From Roseovarius aestuarii (lineage in GTDB: Bacteria > Pseudomonadota > Alphaproteobacteria > Rhodobacterales > Rhodobacteraceae), in contig NZ_JAIMIB010000015.1 of assembly GCF_019966515.1 (NCBI RefSeq), positions 1-64,000 of the forward strand: a stretch of 64,000 nt of DNA. Reading direction: 5' to 3'. A program made the translations under genes and the position numbers. This document shows positions 55,436 to 64,000 of the stretch, piece after piece. The notes beneath the pieces are model-generated. The model did not search any database. It worked only from the letters and a program-made list of their open reading frames with translations, and was not told the origin of the DNA. Every line of letters begins with the position of its first letter. The first letter of the stretch is position 1.

Positions 55436-56467
55436 TCAGAGAGACAGCAAAACAGCGTCAAACCCGTATCCGGCGAGCAATGATCCGATGAGTGCCAGCA
55501 CGAGATAGAGCAGGAAGGGCGGCAGGCGCAGCACCGGGAAGATCGCCATCGCGCCCCAGATGCTGACCACCCCGCCCGAGACCAGAAACCCCATCGCCGC
55601 GCCCTGGGACATGCCGTGATCGATCAGCGCACGGGTCAGTGGCAGGGCCGCATAGCCATCCACATAGGCCGGCGCCCCCACGAAGACGGCCAGCGGGATC
55701 GCCCAGGCTGTGTCGCGCCCGACATAATTGGTCAGCGCCTCGGGCTGCAGCAAGGAATTCAGCACATGCTCGGCCGCGAAGGCCGGGATCAGGCAGATCA
55801 GGATAAGCCGTGTCGTCGCCCAGAGCTGCCGGGCAAAGACCTCGCGCCGCTCGGCGTCGTTCCAGATCGCTACCCGAAACGGCAGCGCCTCCGCACATCG
55901 CGTCGCCACGATACGCCCGACGATCCCGTTTTGCCGCAACGGGGCAGCCGCCCAACCGGCGCGGGAAAACAGCCAGGTCCCCGTGCCACCCAGAAGGCCA
56001 AGGCAGAAGGCGGCAACCGTCTTACCGATGGCAAAGCTCAGCCCCAGGGTCGCCGCCGTGGTGGCCAGCATCGCCGGGTCCGTTACCGGCGACGACAGCC
56101 AGAAGGCCATCACCGGCGCCAGTGGTACACCGCCCGCCAGAAGCCCCGCCATCAGCGGCAGCACGGTGACGCCGCAAACCGGCGTGACCGCCCCCACCGC
56201 CGAGGCGGCAAGGATTGCCCAACCCATGCGCCCCTCGAAGAGTTTGGCAATCCGCTTGTCGGCGCCGCTGGCGATAATCCAGGCCGCCAGCAGGATCCCG
56301 GGGATGACCAGGGGCGAGATAACAATCAGGCTGTGGATGACGAAGAGAACCATCTGCCACACCGCCTGAGGCCAGAAAAGCGCGGCAATTGACGTGCTTG
56401 CGACGCCGACCAGTATGCAGGTTTGAACGTTGCTCAGACGCGGTTGCCGATCTGCCCGTTCCATCAT
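55436..56467 (-). CDS. Permease of the DUF318 (YraQ/ArsP-like) family
   Basis: The 343-residue inner-membrane protein has eight to nine hydrophobic helices. It carries the family segment TPVCGVTVLPLMAGLLAGGVP, with a single cysteine instead of the C-x-C seen in many members, and a second related segment GAPAYVDGYAALPLTRAL, giving two halves. DUF318 permeases are linked to metalloid or small-anion export, but the substrate here is unknown. It is divergent from a LysR gene, 93 bases away, which is probably its regulator. Confidence 0.8.
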   Translation of the reverse strand: MMERADRQPRLSNVQTCILVGVASTSIAALFWPQAVWQMVLFVIHSLIVISPLVIPGILLAAWIIASGADKRIAKLFEGRMGWAILAASAVGAVTPVCGVTVLPLMAGLLAGGVPLAPVMAFWLSSPVTDPAMLATTAATLGLSFAIGKTVAAFCLGLLGGTGTWLFSRAGWAAAPLRQNGIVGRIVATRCAEALPFRVAIWNDAERREVFARQLWATTRLILICLIPAFAAEHVLNSLLQPEALTNYVGRDTAWAIPLAVFVGAPAYVDGYAALPLTRALIDHGMSQGAAMGFLVSGGVVSIWGAMAIFPVLRLPPFLLYLVLALIGSLLAGYGFDAVLLSL

Positions 56468-56560
56468 ATGAGCCTTTCTTTCGCTTGATCATTGCAAATA
56501 TGCGCGCCGGTGAGATAAAAGAAAAACGAATAATTCTTCTTTCAGGTATGCGGAATTCAT

Positions 56561-57430
56561 ATGGATAGACTGGAAAGCGATCTGCTGCGCACCTTTCTCG
56601 CCGTGGCCGAGACCGGCAGCATGACGCTGGGGGCCGCGCGCATCCTGCGTACCCAGTCCGCCGCCAGCCTCCAGATCAAACGGCTTGAAGAGACGTTGGG
56701 TCAGCCGGTGTTTCAGCGTCACGGACGCGGCGTTACCCTGACACCGGTGGGTGAACGCCTTGTGCCCATCGCCCGGCAGGTAACCGCCGCGCTGGACACC
56801 ACCCTGCGCCAGCTGACCGCTGATGCCATGACCGGGAAAATGCGGCTCGGCGTTCCCGACGATCACAGCCACGATACGCTGGCGCCGATTATCGCCGAAT
56901 TCGCCCAATCTCACCCCTCGGTCGAGCTTGAGGTCATCTGCGATCTCAGCGCGCGATTTCCAGGGATGCTGGAAAGTGGCAGGCTGGATCTGGCAGTTTA
57001 TGAGGTGCTTGCGCCGCCTGACCCGTCCGCTGTTCTTTGGCGCGACCAGACCCATTGGGTGACATCGCGTCATCACGATCTCCTGGCACAAAGCCCCCTG
57101 CCCGTCGCATTATTTGACCGCGATTGCTGGTGGCGCGACGCGGCTCGCGACGCGCTGAACGACATGAACCGCCCTTACCGCGTGATCTATTCAAGCCAAA
57201 GCGTGCAGGGGATTACCGCTGCGGTCGAAGCGGGTGTTGCGGTCGCCCTGCTGGGTAGCGGCGCGCTGAACGACCGGATTGTTCCGCTGGGTCCCGATCG
57301 GGGCTTTCCTAAAATGCCCGGATCCAACCTGATTCTGGACCGGTCGGGCCCAGATACCCCGGCCCGCCAGAGCATCGAGGCGACGATCCGCAAGGCATTC
57401 AAACAGCGCCGCAATCACGCGGTTCGTTAA
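56561..57430 (+). CDS. LysR family transcriptional regulator
   Basis: The 289-residue protein has an N-terminal helix-turn-helix (MDRLESDLLRTFLAVAETGS, then LRTQSAASLQIKRLEETLG) and the C-terminal effector-binding domain (about 90-280). It is divergent from the DUF318 permease gene. The gap between them contains an AT-rich inverted repeat, AAGAA and TTCTT arms around 56519-56541, that could be its site. It probably controls the permease. Its 3' end lies 17 bases from the end of zapA. Confidence 0.88.
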   Translation: MDRLESDLLRTFLAVAETGSMTLGAARILRTQSAASLQIKRLEETLGQPVFQRHGRGVTLTPVGERLVPIARQVTAALDTTLRQLTADAMTGKMRLGVPDDHSHDTLAPIIAEFAQSHPSVELEVICDLSARFPGMLESGRLDLAVYEVLAPPDPSAVLWRDQTHWVTSRHHDLLAQSPLPVALFDRDCWWRDAARDALNDMNRPYRVIYSSQSVQGITAAVEAGVAVALLGSGALNDRIVPLGPDRGFPKMPGSNLILDRSGPDTPARQSIEATIRKAFKQRRNHAVR

Positions 57431-57447
57431 GGTCAGCGTGGCCCCGC

Positions 57448-57843
57448 TCAGCTTGCGAGTTTACCGTCTACGGTCTCGGCCAGCGCCTCGGCTCGGGCGG
57501 CGATTTCCGCCAGCGTATCGGTCACATGTCCCGGCACCACCGGCACCTCGACGCGCTCGGCTTCGGGTTGAGGTGCGCTGCGCAACCGTTCCAGTTCGGC
57601 CTCTTTCTCGGCCATGCGGTCTTCGACTTCGCGCAGCTTGTCCTGCACCCCCGCCGTCTTGTCCGCCAGCATCAGCCCGGCCATCAGCAGCATTCGCGCT
57701 TCGGGAATGCGCCCGATTTGCGCTGTGAGCACCGAAGCCTCCTCATCGAGCATCTTGGCTGCAGCCTTCAGATAGTGCTCTTCGCCTTCCTGACAGGCCA
57801 CTTCAAAGCTTCGGCCACCAATTTCAACAGATACTTCGGGCAT
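57448..57843 (-). CDS. zapA: Cell division protein ZapA
   Basis: ZapA binds and bundles FtsZ at midcell. The 131-residue protein has the N-terminal ZapA domain (PEVSVEIGGRSFEVACQEGE and LKAAAKMLDEEA), then a coiled coil (about 62-92) and a divergent C-terminal tail. Its start overlaps the stop of the upstream coiled-coil gene by one base (TGATG). In many proteobacteria zapA is followed by the 6S RNA gene; here a LysR gene converges 17 bases behind it and no 6S RNA is seen. Confidence 0.9.
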   Translation of the reverse strand: MPEVSVEIGGRSFEVACQEGEEHYLKAAAKMLDEEASVLTAQIGRIPEARMLLMAGLMLADKTAGVQDKLREVEDRMAEKEAELERLRSAPQPEAERVEVPVVPGHVTDTLAEIAARAEALAETVDGKLAS

Positions 57844-58346
57844 CAGGCATCCTCCGCTTCGCTGGTCTCAACGCCGGCCGCCCCGGCAATCAGACGGCTG
57901 AGATCGGCCATCACCAGATCAGCCTCGGCACGGTCGGCGGCCCGGGCGGCGCGCAGCCCCTCAAGCTCGGCCAGCATGGATTTGTTGATCAGATGCGGCT
58001 CGGTCACACCGGCCTCATTTGCTTCTCGCAGCGCCTTGTTGTTGTCGCGCAATTGCTGGTTGGCCTTGCGCAGCGATTGCAGCTCGTGATCGAGCTTGCG
58101 CATGGCATTGGCCTGTTCAGCGCGCGCGCCCTCTTCTGCCGCCGCACGCTCTTTCTGTTTTTGGCTCAGCGCTTTCAGCCGTTCCTCAAGCTGCAAGCTG
58201 ACCAGCTTTTCATCTTCCAGCTCTTTGGTCAGCGCCTCCAACGCCTGCGCATCGCCACTGCCGGCCGAGCCCACCCCGTCCAGCCCCTGTCCAATCCGGT
58301 CCAGCGCTGCGGTGATCCGCCGCTGAAGCTCGTCTATCTGGCTCAT
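57843..58346 (-). CDS. Coiled-coil protein coupled to zapA
   Basis: The 167-residue protein is mainly one long coiled coil (about 35-110, rich in Glu, Lys, Leu, Ala and Gln), followed by a shorter helical tail (LAELEGLRAARAADRAEADLVM). It has no signal peptide or membrane helix. I do not recognise a named family. The one-base overlap with zapA suggests a divisome role, perhaps comparable to ZapB, which also is a coiled coil that works with ZapA; this is inference only. Confidence 0.75.
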   Translation of the reverse strand: MSQIDELQRRITAALDRIGQGLDGVGSAGSGDAQALEALTKELEDEKLVSLQLEERLKALSQKQKERAAAEEGARAEQANAMRKLDHELQSLRKANQQLRDNNKALREANEAGVTEPHLINKSMLAELEGLRAARAADRAEADLVMADLSRLIAGAAGVETSEAEDA

Positions 58347-58535
58347 TGCCCCACCCCCTTCAACTCATGTTTCCACACCGATGCGAATCGCGACCGGGTT
58401 TGACTAACCTTAAGTCTATTCATTTGCCGGGTAAAATGCGCCCCCATAACGTGTTGATCGTCAGGCCGGGTTGATCTTTGGGCACGGGCTGATATTCACC
58501 CGATATCTGTTGCCACTGCCAAAGGAAAACGCCCC

Positions 58536-60584
58536 GTGGACATCGCCGCCCTGCGCCAAGCCAATCCCGATCACTGGAACAAGGCCGCCGCCATCCGCGC
58601 GCTGACCCTTGATGCCGTTCACGCCGCCAATTCCGGCCATTCCGGGATGCCGATGGGCATGGCGGACGTCGCCACGGTTCTGTTCGAGAAACATCTGAAA
58701 TTCGATGCCGCAGCGCCCAACTGGCCGGACCGTGACAGGTTCATTCTGTCGGCGGGCCACGGCTCGATGCTGCTGTATTCGCTGCTGCATCTGACCGGCT
58801 ACGAAGGGATGGAGCTGGATCAGATCAAGAGCTTCCGCCAATGGGGTGCGCGAACGGCGGGGCACCCGGAAAACTTTCTGCATGACGGGATCGAGACCAC
58901 CACCGGCCCGCTGGGTCAGGGCATTTCCAATGCGGTCGGCTTTGCCATGGCCGAGGAGATCCTGCGCGCGCGCTACGGTCGCAAGCTGGTCGATCACTAC
59001 ACCTATGCCATCGCCGGTGACGGCTGCCTGATGGAGGGCGTCAGCCACGAGGCGATCGGTCTGGCCGGTCGTCATTCCTTAGGCAAGCTGATCGTGCTGT
59101 GGGACAACAACGACATCACAATCGACGGCAAGGTATCGCTGTCGGACAAGACCGATCAGGTCAAACGCTTCCGGGCGGCGGGCTGGCAGGTTCTGGAAAT
59201 CGACGGCCATAACCCGACCGAGATCGACGCGGCGCTGACGGCGGCGAAGAAAACCAAGAAGCCGACAATGATCGCCTGCAAAACCCATATCGCCATCGGG
59301 CACGCGGCGCAGGACACCTCTAAGGGCCACGGCGCGCTGACCGATGAGGCGCAGATGGCCGCCGCCAAAGCCGCCTATGGCTGGACCACCGGGCCGTTCG
59401 AGGTGCCCGATGACATCAAATCCGCCTGGGAAGCGATCGGCAGTCGCGGTGCCAGCGATCACGCAGACTGGAAAGCGCGCTTTGCCGAGGTGTCCGAACG
59501 GCGGCAGGCCGAGTTCACCCGCATTTTCGCAGGCGATGCTCCGGCCAAGCTCTCGGCCCGAATCAAGGCATTGAAAAAACAGATTTCCGAGGAAAAACCG
59601 AAAGTTGCGACCCGTAAGTCATCTGAAATGGTGCTGGAAGTGGTCAACCCGATCATGCCCGAAACCGTTGGTGGCTCTGCCGACCTGACCGGTTCGAACA
59701 ACACCAAGACCGGCGATCTGGGCGTTTTCGACACCGATAACCGCAAGGGCCGCTATATCTACTGGGGCATCCGTGAACATGGCATGGCCGCGGCCATGAA
59801 CGGCATGGCGCTGCATGGCGGTATCCGCCCCTATGGCGGCACCTTCATGTGCTTCACCGACTACGCCCGCCCGGCCATGCGTCTGGCGGCGCTAATGAAG
59901 GTGCCAACGGTGTTCGTGATGACCCATGACAGCATCGGTCTGGGTGAAGACGGCCCCACGCACCAGCCGGTCGAGCATCTGGCGATCAGCCGCGCCACTC
60001 CCAACACGATGGTCTTCCGGCCTTGCGATACGGTCGAGACCGCCGAGGCGTGGGAACTGGCCCTCAGTTCGAAATCCACACCGTCGGTGCTGTCACTGAC
60101 CCGCCAGGGTCTGCCGACACTGCGGCATGAGCACAAGAACAAGAACCTCTCGGCCCAGGGCGCTTATGTGCTGGCCGATGCGGACGGCAAACGCCAGGCC
60201 ATCCTGATCGCCACCGGTTCCGAGGTCGAGATAGCGATGAAGGCCCGCGACATGTTGCAGGCCGCAGGCATCGGCACGCGGGTTGTCTCTATGCCCTGCA
60301 TGGAGCTTTTTGCCGATCAGGACGAGGCCTATCGCAAGCGCGTCCTGCCCGGCGGGCCGGTCCGCGTGGGCGTCGAGGCCGCAGTGCAGCAAGGCTGGGA
60401 TCGCTGGCTTCTGGGCGAACGTGGCCGCGAGGCCAAGGCCGGGTTTGTGGGCATGGACAGTTTCGGTGCCTCCGCGCCGGCGGGCACCTTGTTCGAAAAA
60501 TTCGGCATCACCGCCGAGGCCGTCGCCGAGAAGGTGAAATCACTGCTCTGTTCCACATCTCCAGAAGGCGTTCTTGCCGGTTGA
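58536..60584 (+). CDS. tkt: Transketolase
   Basis: Transketolase moves two-carbon units between sugar phosphates in the pentose phosphate and Calvin-type cycles using thiamine diphosphate. The 682-residue protein has the TPP motif [15 protein letters not shown] (from about residue 163) to [18 protein letters not shown] near the start, and [16 protein letters not shown] in the pyrimidine domain. The start is GTG with AAAGGA about nine bases upstream. Its stop codon lies in the loop of a strong hairpin. It is divergent from the zapA pair. Confidence 0.95.
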   Translation: MDIAALRQANPDHWNKAAAIRALTLDAVHAANSGHSGMPMGMADVATVLFEKHLKFDAAAPNWPDRDRFILSAGHGSMLLYSLLHLTGYEGMELDQIKSFRQWGARTAGHPENFLHDGIETTTGPLGQGISNAVGFAMAEEILRARYGRKLVDHYTYAIAGDGCLMEGVSHEAIGLAGRHSLGKLIVLWDNNDITIDGKVSLSDKTDQVKRFRAAGWQVLEIDGHNPTEIDAALTAAKKTKKPTMIACKTHIAIGHAAQDTSKGHGALTDEAQMAAAKAAYGWTTGPFEVPDDIKSAWEAIGSRGASDHADWKARFAEVSERRQAEFTRIFAGDAPAKLSARIKALKKQISEEKPKVATRKSSEMVLEVVNPIMPETVGGSADLTGSNNTKTGDLGVFDTDNRKGRYIYWGIREHGMAAAMNGMALHGGIRPYGGTFMCFTDYARPAMRLAALMKVPTVFVMTHDSIGLGEDGPTHQPVEHLAISRATPNTMVFRPCDTVETAEAWELALSSKSTPSVLSLTRQGLPTLRHEHKNKNLSAQGAYVLADADGKRQAILIATGSEVEIAMKARDMLQAAGIGTRVVSMPCMELFADQDEAYRKRVLPGGPVRVGVEAAVQQGWDRWLLGERGREAKAGFVGMDSFGASAPAGTLFEKFGITAEAVAEKVKSLLCSTSPEGVLAG

Positions 60585-60596
60585 TCCGGCGAGAAC
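60570..60596 (+). terminator. Stem-loop at the tkt stop codon, probable 3' end element
   Basis: GTTCTTGCCGG (60570-60580) pairs with CCGGCGAGAAC (60586-60596), eleven pairs with one G-U, around a TTGAT loop that contains the TGA stop of tkt. No T tract follows, so termination may need Rho, or the stem may protect the mRNA end. Confidence 0.55.
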
Positions 60597-60661
60597 GTCA
60601 CCTGATCGTCACGACAGAGCTACGCCCGCGCCGACCGGTCCCGGAAAACGGCAGAATTTGC

Positions 60662-61828
60662 TCAGGACAATATCCGCTCGATCACGCGCCGCCCAAAATC
60701 ATGGGTTGGCCCTTCCCAATGCGGGCTCAGACGGCCCCCGTCATAGGCGGGTGACAAGCGCCCCTGCTGTAGCAGTTCCAACATGCCCAGATCCTCGCGG
60801 TTCAGGTCGTCCCACATTTTCAGGGTCGCTTCGCGCGCCTGCTTGTAGTCGTCCGATGTCGCCGCCTCCCCGATCAGGAAGACATGCAGCTCTTCGCGGG
60901 TTTTGTCCGGCGCCACCGGATAGCTGACCAGAACCGAAAACTGATCGGGAAATACTTCGGCAGCAAAATGGGGAAAGCACAGGAACCAGAGGCCGCGTTT
61001 GGCATCTTCTTCCGACAGGCCGGGATAATGCGGCAGACCTTCGCCGCGACCTTCTTCGAGTTCGGGAAAGATATAGTCGTTGTAAAACACATGCCGGTCC
61101 CATTCGCCTGACCACCTTACATTCATCGGGGCGAATTTCAGCAGCTTTGGATGGACACAGAAGACGTGATAGCCTTCCATGTAATTCTCATAGACCAGCT
61201 TCCAGTTGGCATTCACTTCGAAGTCGAGCTTTCCCGCCCAGCTTATGGACGAGAAATCATACTGGCCGGTCCGTTCAAGCAGCGGCTTGAGCCACTGCAC
61301 CAGAGGCTCGGCATCACCCGAGACATTGACGAAGATACAGCCGTTCCACGTCTCGCACCGCACCTCCATCAGGTCCAGCTTGTCACCACCACCATCCTCG
61401 AACTTATCCACCACATTGGGACCGCTGAAATGCGGGCGCGAGCGCAGCTTACCGTTCAGCCCATAGCTCCACGCATGGTAGGGGCAGGTCAGTGTCGGTT
61501 TCCTGCAGGGTTCGGTCACAAGTTTGGCGCCGCGATGCCTGCAAACATTGTGAAAGCCCCTGATCGTGCCGTCCCGGTCGCGCAGGATAATCAGGGGCAC
61601 ACCGCCGATCTCGATCGGCTTCATGTCGCCCGGCTCAGGCAATTCCGCCTCGGCCCCGGCAAAGACCCAGGCGCGGCGAAAGCAATGCTCCTGTTCCAGC
61701 TTCAGCCATTCATCCGACCAATAGGCCGCATTCGGCAACCCGCTGGCCTCTTCAATCGGTGCAAACGCCTGTGCCAGACCGTCTTCGCCGATAAGTTCTA
61801 CTACTTTCTGTCGAATATCTGTCGTCAT
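60662..61828 (-). CDS. Rieske-type oxygenase alpha subunit (quaternary amine demethylase-like)
   Basis: The 388-residue protein has the Rieske cluster ligands Cys96, His98, Cys115 and His118 (CRHRG and CPYHAW), and the mononuclear iron site with His221 and His226 in NWKLVYENYMEGYHVFCVH. The bridging acid is Glu214, not the Asp of aromatic dioxygenases; Glu is seen in carnitine and glycine betaine oxygenases (CntA, GbcA). With a dimethylglycine-dehydrogenase-like gene nearby, N-demethylation of a betaine-type substrate is the likely reaction. No reductase subunit is adjacent. It overlaps the upstream sulfotransferase-like gene by four bases. Confidence 0.85.
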   Translation of the reverse strand: MTTDIRQKVVELIGEDGLAQAFAPIEEASGLPNAAYWSDEWLKLEQEHCFRRAWVFAGAEAELPEPGDMKPIEIGGVPLIILRDRDGTIRGFHNVCRHRGAKLVTEPCRKPTLTCPYHAWSYGLNGKLRSRPHFSGPNVVDKFEDGGGDKLDLMEVRCETWNGCIFVNVSGDAEPLVQWLKPLLERTGQYDFSSISWAGKLDFEVNANWKLVYENYMEGYHVFCVHPKLLKFAPMNVRWSGEWDRHVFYNDYIFPELEEGRGEGLPHYPGLSEEDAKRGLWFLCFPHFAAEVFPDQFSVLVSYPVAPDKTREELHVFLIGEAATSDDYKQAREATLKMWDDLNREDLGMLELLQQGRLSPAYDGGRLSPHWEGPTHDFGRRVIERILS

Positions 61829-62604
61829 CCGGTCACCACCTCGGGGCGCAGCCTGTGGGTGTGAAGCGCGCGATAGTGCGCCATGAATACGTCGTAATGT
61901 CGCGAGAGGTTCTCGGGCAGATCACCAGGGTCCACGTGTTTGCGCGGGATCGGTTTCAGCCCGTCACTGTCACGCAGCGAGGCATGCCAGATCTCGTCAT
62001 TGCCATCATACCACAGCACATCATCCCGCGCGCCCGGTTCCCATGACAGGGCGTCGCGGAGGAAAGGAATGCCGATGGCATCACAATAGCTGCGCACCAT
62101 CCTATCAGGGTTTTCAAGCAAATCGTCGCTGTCCAGAACCGGCGGTTTTTGCCCCTGTCCGCGCAGCAGATCAAAAAGCGCTTGCTGTGGCCCAAAACCG
62201 ATTTCATGCGCTTCGAACCCGTCACCCATACCGGCTTTCTCGTAAGAGCGGTGCAAAGACGCCAGCACCTTGGCCGGATCGCGAATAAGAAAACTGTGGG
62301 TGATCCGGCTCAGGAACCCATCATCCCACAGGTGGTCGGTATGATGCGGCATGTCCTTGACGAAGACCGGGCGCTTCTTGGCCGCCTCCTGAATATCATC
62401 CCAGATCTTTTCAAATGTCGCCTCGGGGCGCTGCCGCTCCGGCGGCGCGGGTCGCGGCGCGCGGGCCTCGGGGCCCTGATACCACGCCATCCCGAAAGGT
62501 TCATGGAAACAGGCCAGATCACCGCGCTGGCGCATCATCCACTCGAACGCGGTCGAGGTCGAGCGCGGCGTCGCCCAGAGAAAGTAGATCGGATGTACCT
62601 TCAT
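61825..62604 (-). CDS. Sulfotransferase-like P-loop protein
   Basis: The 259-residue protein has the 5'-phosphosulfate-binding-like loop FLWATPRSTSTAFEWMM (8-24) and ACFHEPFG (31-38), then VKDMPHH and SFLIRDPAKVLASLHRSY, which resembles the 3'-phosphate site of sulfotransferases. It may transfer sulfate from PAPS, or be a related P-loop enzyme. It is the first gene of the unit that continues with the Rieske oxygenase, with a four-base overlap, so it probably acts on the same substrate family. The ATG at 62604 gives the family N terminus. Confidence 0.75.
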   Translation of the reverse strand: MKVHPIYFLWATPRSTSTAFEWMMRQRGDLACFHEPFGMAWYQGPEARAPRPAPPERQRPEATFEKIWDDIQEAAKKRPVFVKDMPHHTDHLWDDGFLSRITHSFLIRDPAKVLASLHRSYEKAGMGDGFEAHEIGFGPQQALFDLLRGQGQKPPVLDSDDLLENPDRMVRSYCDAIGIPFLRDALSWEPGARDDVLWYDGNDEIWHASLRDSDGLKPIPRKHVDPGDLPENLSRHYDVFMAHYRALHTHRLRPEVVTG

Positions 62605-62650
62605 GCTGCAATGATCCAACAAAATCGGCTCACTTATTGCCCTATAGGAA

Positions 62651-62668
62651 AATTTCTGGCAGAAAATT
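62651..62668. promoter_or_regulatory. Candidate operator of the XRE-cupin regulator
   Basis: TTTCTG-G-CAGAAA (62653-62665) is a perfect palindrome flanked by AA and TT, in the 67-bp gap between the divergent sulfotransferase-like and XRE-cupin genes. CCTATAGG (62641-62648) is a second short palindrome beside it. The position suits repression or activation of both directions. Confidence 0.5.
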
Positions 62669-62671
62669 CTC

Positions 62672-63295
62672 ATGAGCGTCAAGAAAAATGCGATCACACC
62701 TCAAAATTCCGCCCTGACGCAATTGGGCGACGACCTGCGCGGCTTACGTAAGGCGCAGGGGCTGACATTGGAGGATCTGGCTGCAACCAGTGGCAAATCC
62801 GTCTCGTTCATCTCCAAGATTGAACGCGGGCAGGCCAAGCCATCCGTCACCACCTTGCAGGAGCTTGCCGGGGCATTGGGCGTCCCCGTGGGGTGGTTTT
62901 TTGAAACTGACGGCCCCGCGCCTGCCGATGAACGCCCCTATATCGTGCGCGCCAACAGACGCCGCAAGCTAAGTTACTCGGGCCTGACATCAACAGATTA
63001 CATGGGGTTCGAAGATCATCTGCTTTCGGCCAGTCTCGACGGGCAGCTCGCGCTTGGCATCTCGACCTACCAGCCGGGCGGAAACACCGGTGATGAGCTT
63101 TACACGCATACAGGCGAGGAGGCCGGGCTGATACTCAAAGGCCAGATCGACCTGCATATCGAGGACAAGGTTTTCCGGCTCGAGGCCGGTGACAGCTTTT
63201 CCTTCGCCGCCAGCCTGCCCCATCGCTACTCCAATCCCGGCGACAGCAAGGCGCAGATCGTCTGGGCCAATACGCCAGTCAATCTGCGAAGGTAG
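62672..63295 (+). CDS. XRE family transcriptional regulator with cupin domain
   Basis: The 207-residue protein has an XRE helix-turn-helix (about 18-75, LGDDLRGLRKAQGLTLEDLA and SVSFISKIERGQAKPS) and a C-terminal cupin (about 130-205, ending AASLPHRYSNPGD and IVWANTP). This two-domain type usually senses a small metabolite through the cupin. It is divergent from the oxygenase unit and three bases before the flavoprotein gene, so it is the obvious local regulator. Confidence 0.92.
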   Translation: MSVKKNAITPQNSALTQLGDDLRGLRKAQGLTLEDLAATSGKSVSFISKIERGQAKPSVTTLQELAGALGVPVGWFFETDGPAPADERPYIVRANRRRKLSYSGLTSTDYMGFEDHLLSASLDGQLALGISTYQPGGNTGDELYTHTGEEAGLILKGQIDLHIEDKVFRLEAGDSFSFAASLPHRYSNPGDSKAQIVWANTPVNLRR

Positions 63296-63298
63296 CCC

Positions 63299-64000
63299 AT
63301 GCAAAGCCACGCGCGCGTCGTCGTCATCGGGGGTGGCAACATGGGGGCCGGGGTACTCTATCACCTCGCCCATATGCGCTGGACCGATTGTGTGCTGATC
63401 GAAAAGGCCGAGCTGACCAGCGGCGCCACCTGGCACGCCGCCGGTCTGGTCAGCCGGATGATTGGCGGGCAGGCCCTGGGTACGATGCATGACTACGCCG
63501 TTGATCTTTACAAACGGATCGAGGCCGAGACCGAAGTAGGCGTCAGCTGGCACGGGTGCGGCTCGCTCAGGGTAGCGACCAGCCCCGAGCATATGGACTG
63601 GATCAACCACATTCGCGATGCCGTTCTGGCCCGAGGACAGGCGGCCGAAATCATCGACGCCGCCGAAGTGGCCCGCCTGAACCCGCTTTACGACGTCAAG
63701 GCGGCCGGTGTTCTGGGCGCGATCCGCACCACCGACGATGGCCATGTGGACCCCTCCGGCACCTGCCAGGCGATGGCCAAAGGCGCGCGGCAACTGGGGG
63801 CCAAAGTGATCCGCAATTGTCGCGTTACGAATACGCGGCAGCTAGCGTCGGGCGAGTGGGAGGTGGTGACCGAGCAAGGCACGATCATCACCGAGCATGT
63901 GGTCAACGCGGGCGGCTATCATGCCCGGCAGCTTGGGGCGATGGCCGGGCTGGACCTGCCAATCACGACGATGCTGCACCATTACGTTGTCACCGATGCC
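63299..64000 (+). CDS. FAD-dependent dimethylglycine/sarcosine dehydrogenase-like protein (partial)
   Basis: The gene runs off the right edge after 234 codons. The N terminus RVVVIGGGNMGAGVLYHLA is an FAD-binding Rossmann motif. LTSGATWHAAGL at about 39-50 contains the histidine that covalently holds FAD in dimethylglycine and sarcosine dehydrogenases. Full-length relatives carry a C-terminal GcvT-like folate domain that takes the methyl group; this part is outside the window. Placed behind the XRE-cupin regulator and opposite a Rieske demethylase, it fits stepwise demethylation of a betaine. Confidence 0.85.
   Translation, partial: MQSHARVVVIGGGNMGAGVLYHLAHMRWTDCVLIEKAELTSGATWHAAGLVSRMIGGQALGTMHDYAVDLYKRIEAETEVGVSWHGCGSLRVATSPEHMDWINHIRDAVLARGQAAEIIDAAEVARLNPLYDVKAAGVLGAIRTTDDGHVDPSGTCQAMAKGARQLGAKVIRNCRVTNTRQLASGEWEVVTEQGTIITEHVVNAGGYHARQLGAMAGLDLPITTMLHHYVVTDA

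Overview
The window is a 64 kb piece of a high-GC, gene-dense alphaproteobacterial chromosome. It most likely comes from the Rhodobacterales (Roseobacter/Rhodobacter group). The main pointers are: a trpGDC-moaC-moeA-lexA run; a LexA operator of the GAAC-N7-GAAC type used by alphaproteobacteria; a two-domain cold-shock protein; a class II (B12-dependent) ribonucleotide reductase; and a gene-transfer-agent-type holin/endolysin pair. Almost everything is chromosomal housekeeping. I see no insertion sequence, CRISPR array, rRNA operon or integrase.

Layout. 1-1.4 kb: the end of a gene carrying a 12-bp tandem repeat, a strong terminator, a Kbp/LysM protein and an Lrp-type regulator. 1.4-5.9 kb: an arginine/citrulline catabolic operon (arginase, CtlX, ornithine cyclodeaminase, NhaC-family transporter) divergent from the Lrp gene. 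6.2-9.3 kb: a secreted EF-hand protein divergent from an orphan ECF sigma factor, an FkbM methyltransferase, an ACT-domain protein and a family 2 glycosyltransferase. 9.3-13.9 kb: nrdJ with a NrdR box pair upstream and a hairpin-rich, terminator-ended RNA downstream, then tRNA-Pro(UGG). 13.9-23 kb: DUF192 protein, tandem cold-shock protein, pdxH, fabI, a LysE exporter, gpt, an aminotransferase, a PpiD-like chaperone, trpE and an RluE-type pseudouridine synthase. 23-34 kb: hydrolase, YibQ-type deacetylase, trpGDC-moaC-moeA, a pentameric-ligand-gated-channel-like membrane protein, lexA and comEC.

34-44.4 kb: gltX, gltA, a DUF2161 protein, an enoyl-CoA hydratase, and ccmH-ccmF / GTA holin-endolysin / ccmE-argC-murI, in which the lysis pair sits inside the cytochrome c maturation genes. 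44.6-49.2 kb: a fused indolepyruvate ferredoxin oxidoreductase divergent from a LysR regulator, with two strong palindromes between them and a candidate sRNA after the LysR gene. 49.3-55.3 kb: an M24 hydrolase plus diaminopropionate-ammonia-lyase-like pair, then purL, a YbjN-like protein, bolA, a small membrane protein and grxD. 55.4-60.6 kb: permease/LysR pair, zapA with a coiled-coil partner, and transketolase. 60.7-64 kb: a Rieske oxygenase and a sulfotransferase-like gene divergent from an XRE-cupin regulator and a dimethylglycine-dehydrogenase-like flavoprotein that runs off the window; together they suggest use of methylated quaternary amines.

The most promising items for follow-up are the structured RNA behind nrdJ, the channel-like gene inserted before lexA, the GTA lysis pair inside the ccm genes, the double palindrome in front of the indolepyruvate oxidoreductase, the anti-Shine-Dalgarno sRNA candidate at about 49.2 kb, and the M24/ammonia-lyase operon. 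No wholly new multi-gene system is evident. All assignments come from reading the sequence and recalled family knowledge; no database search was run.
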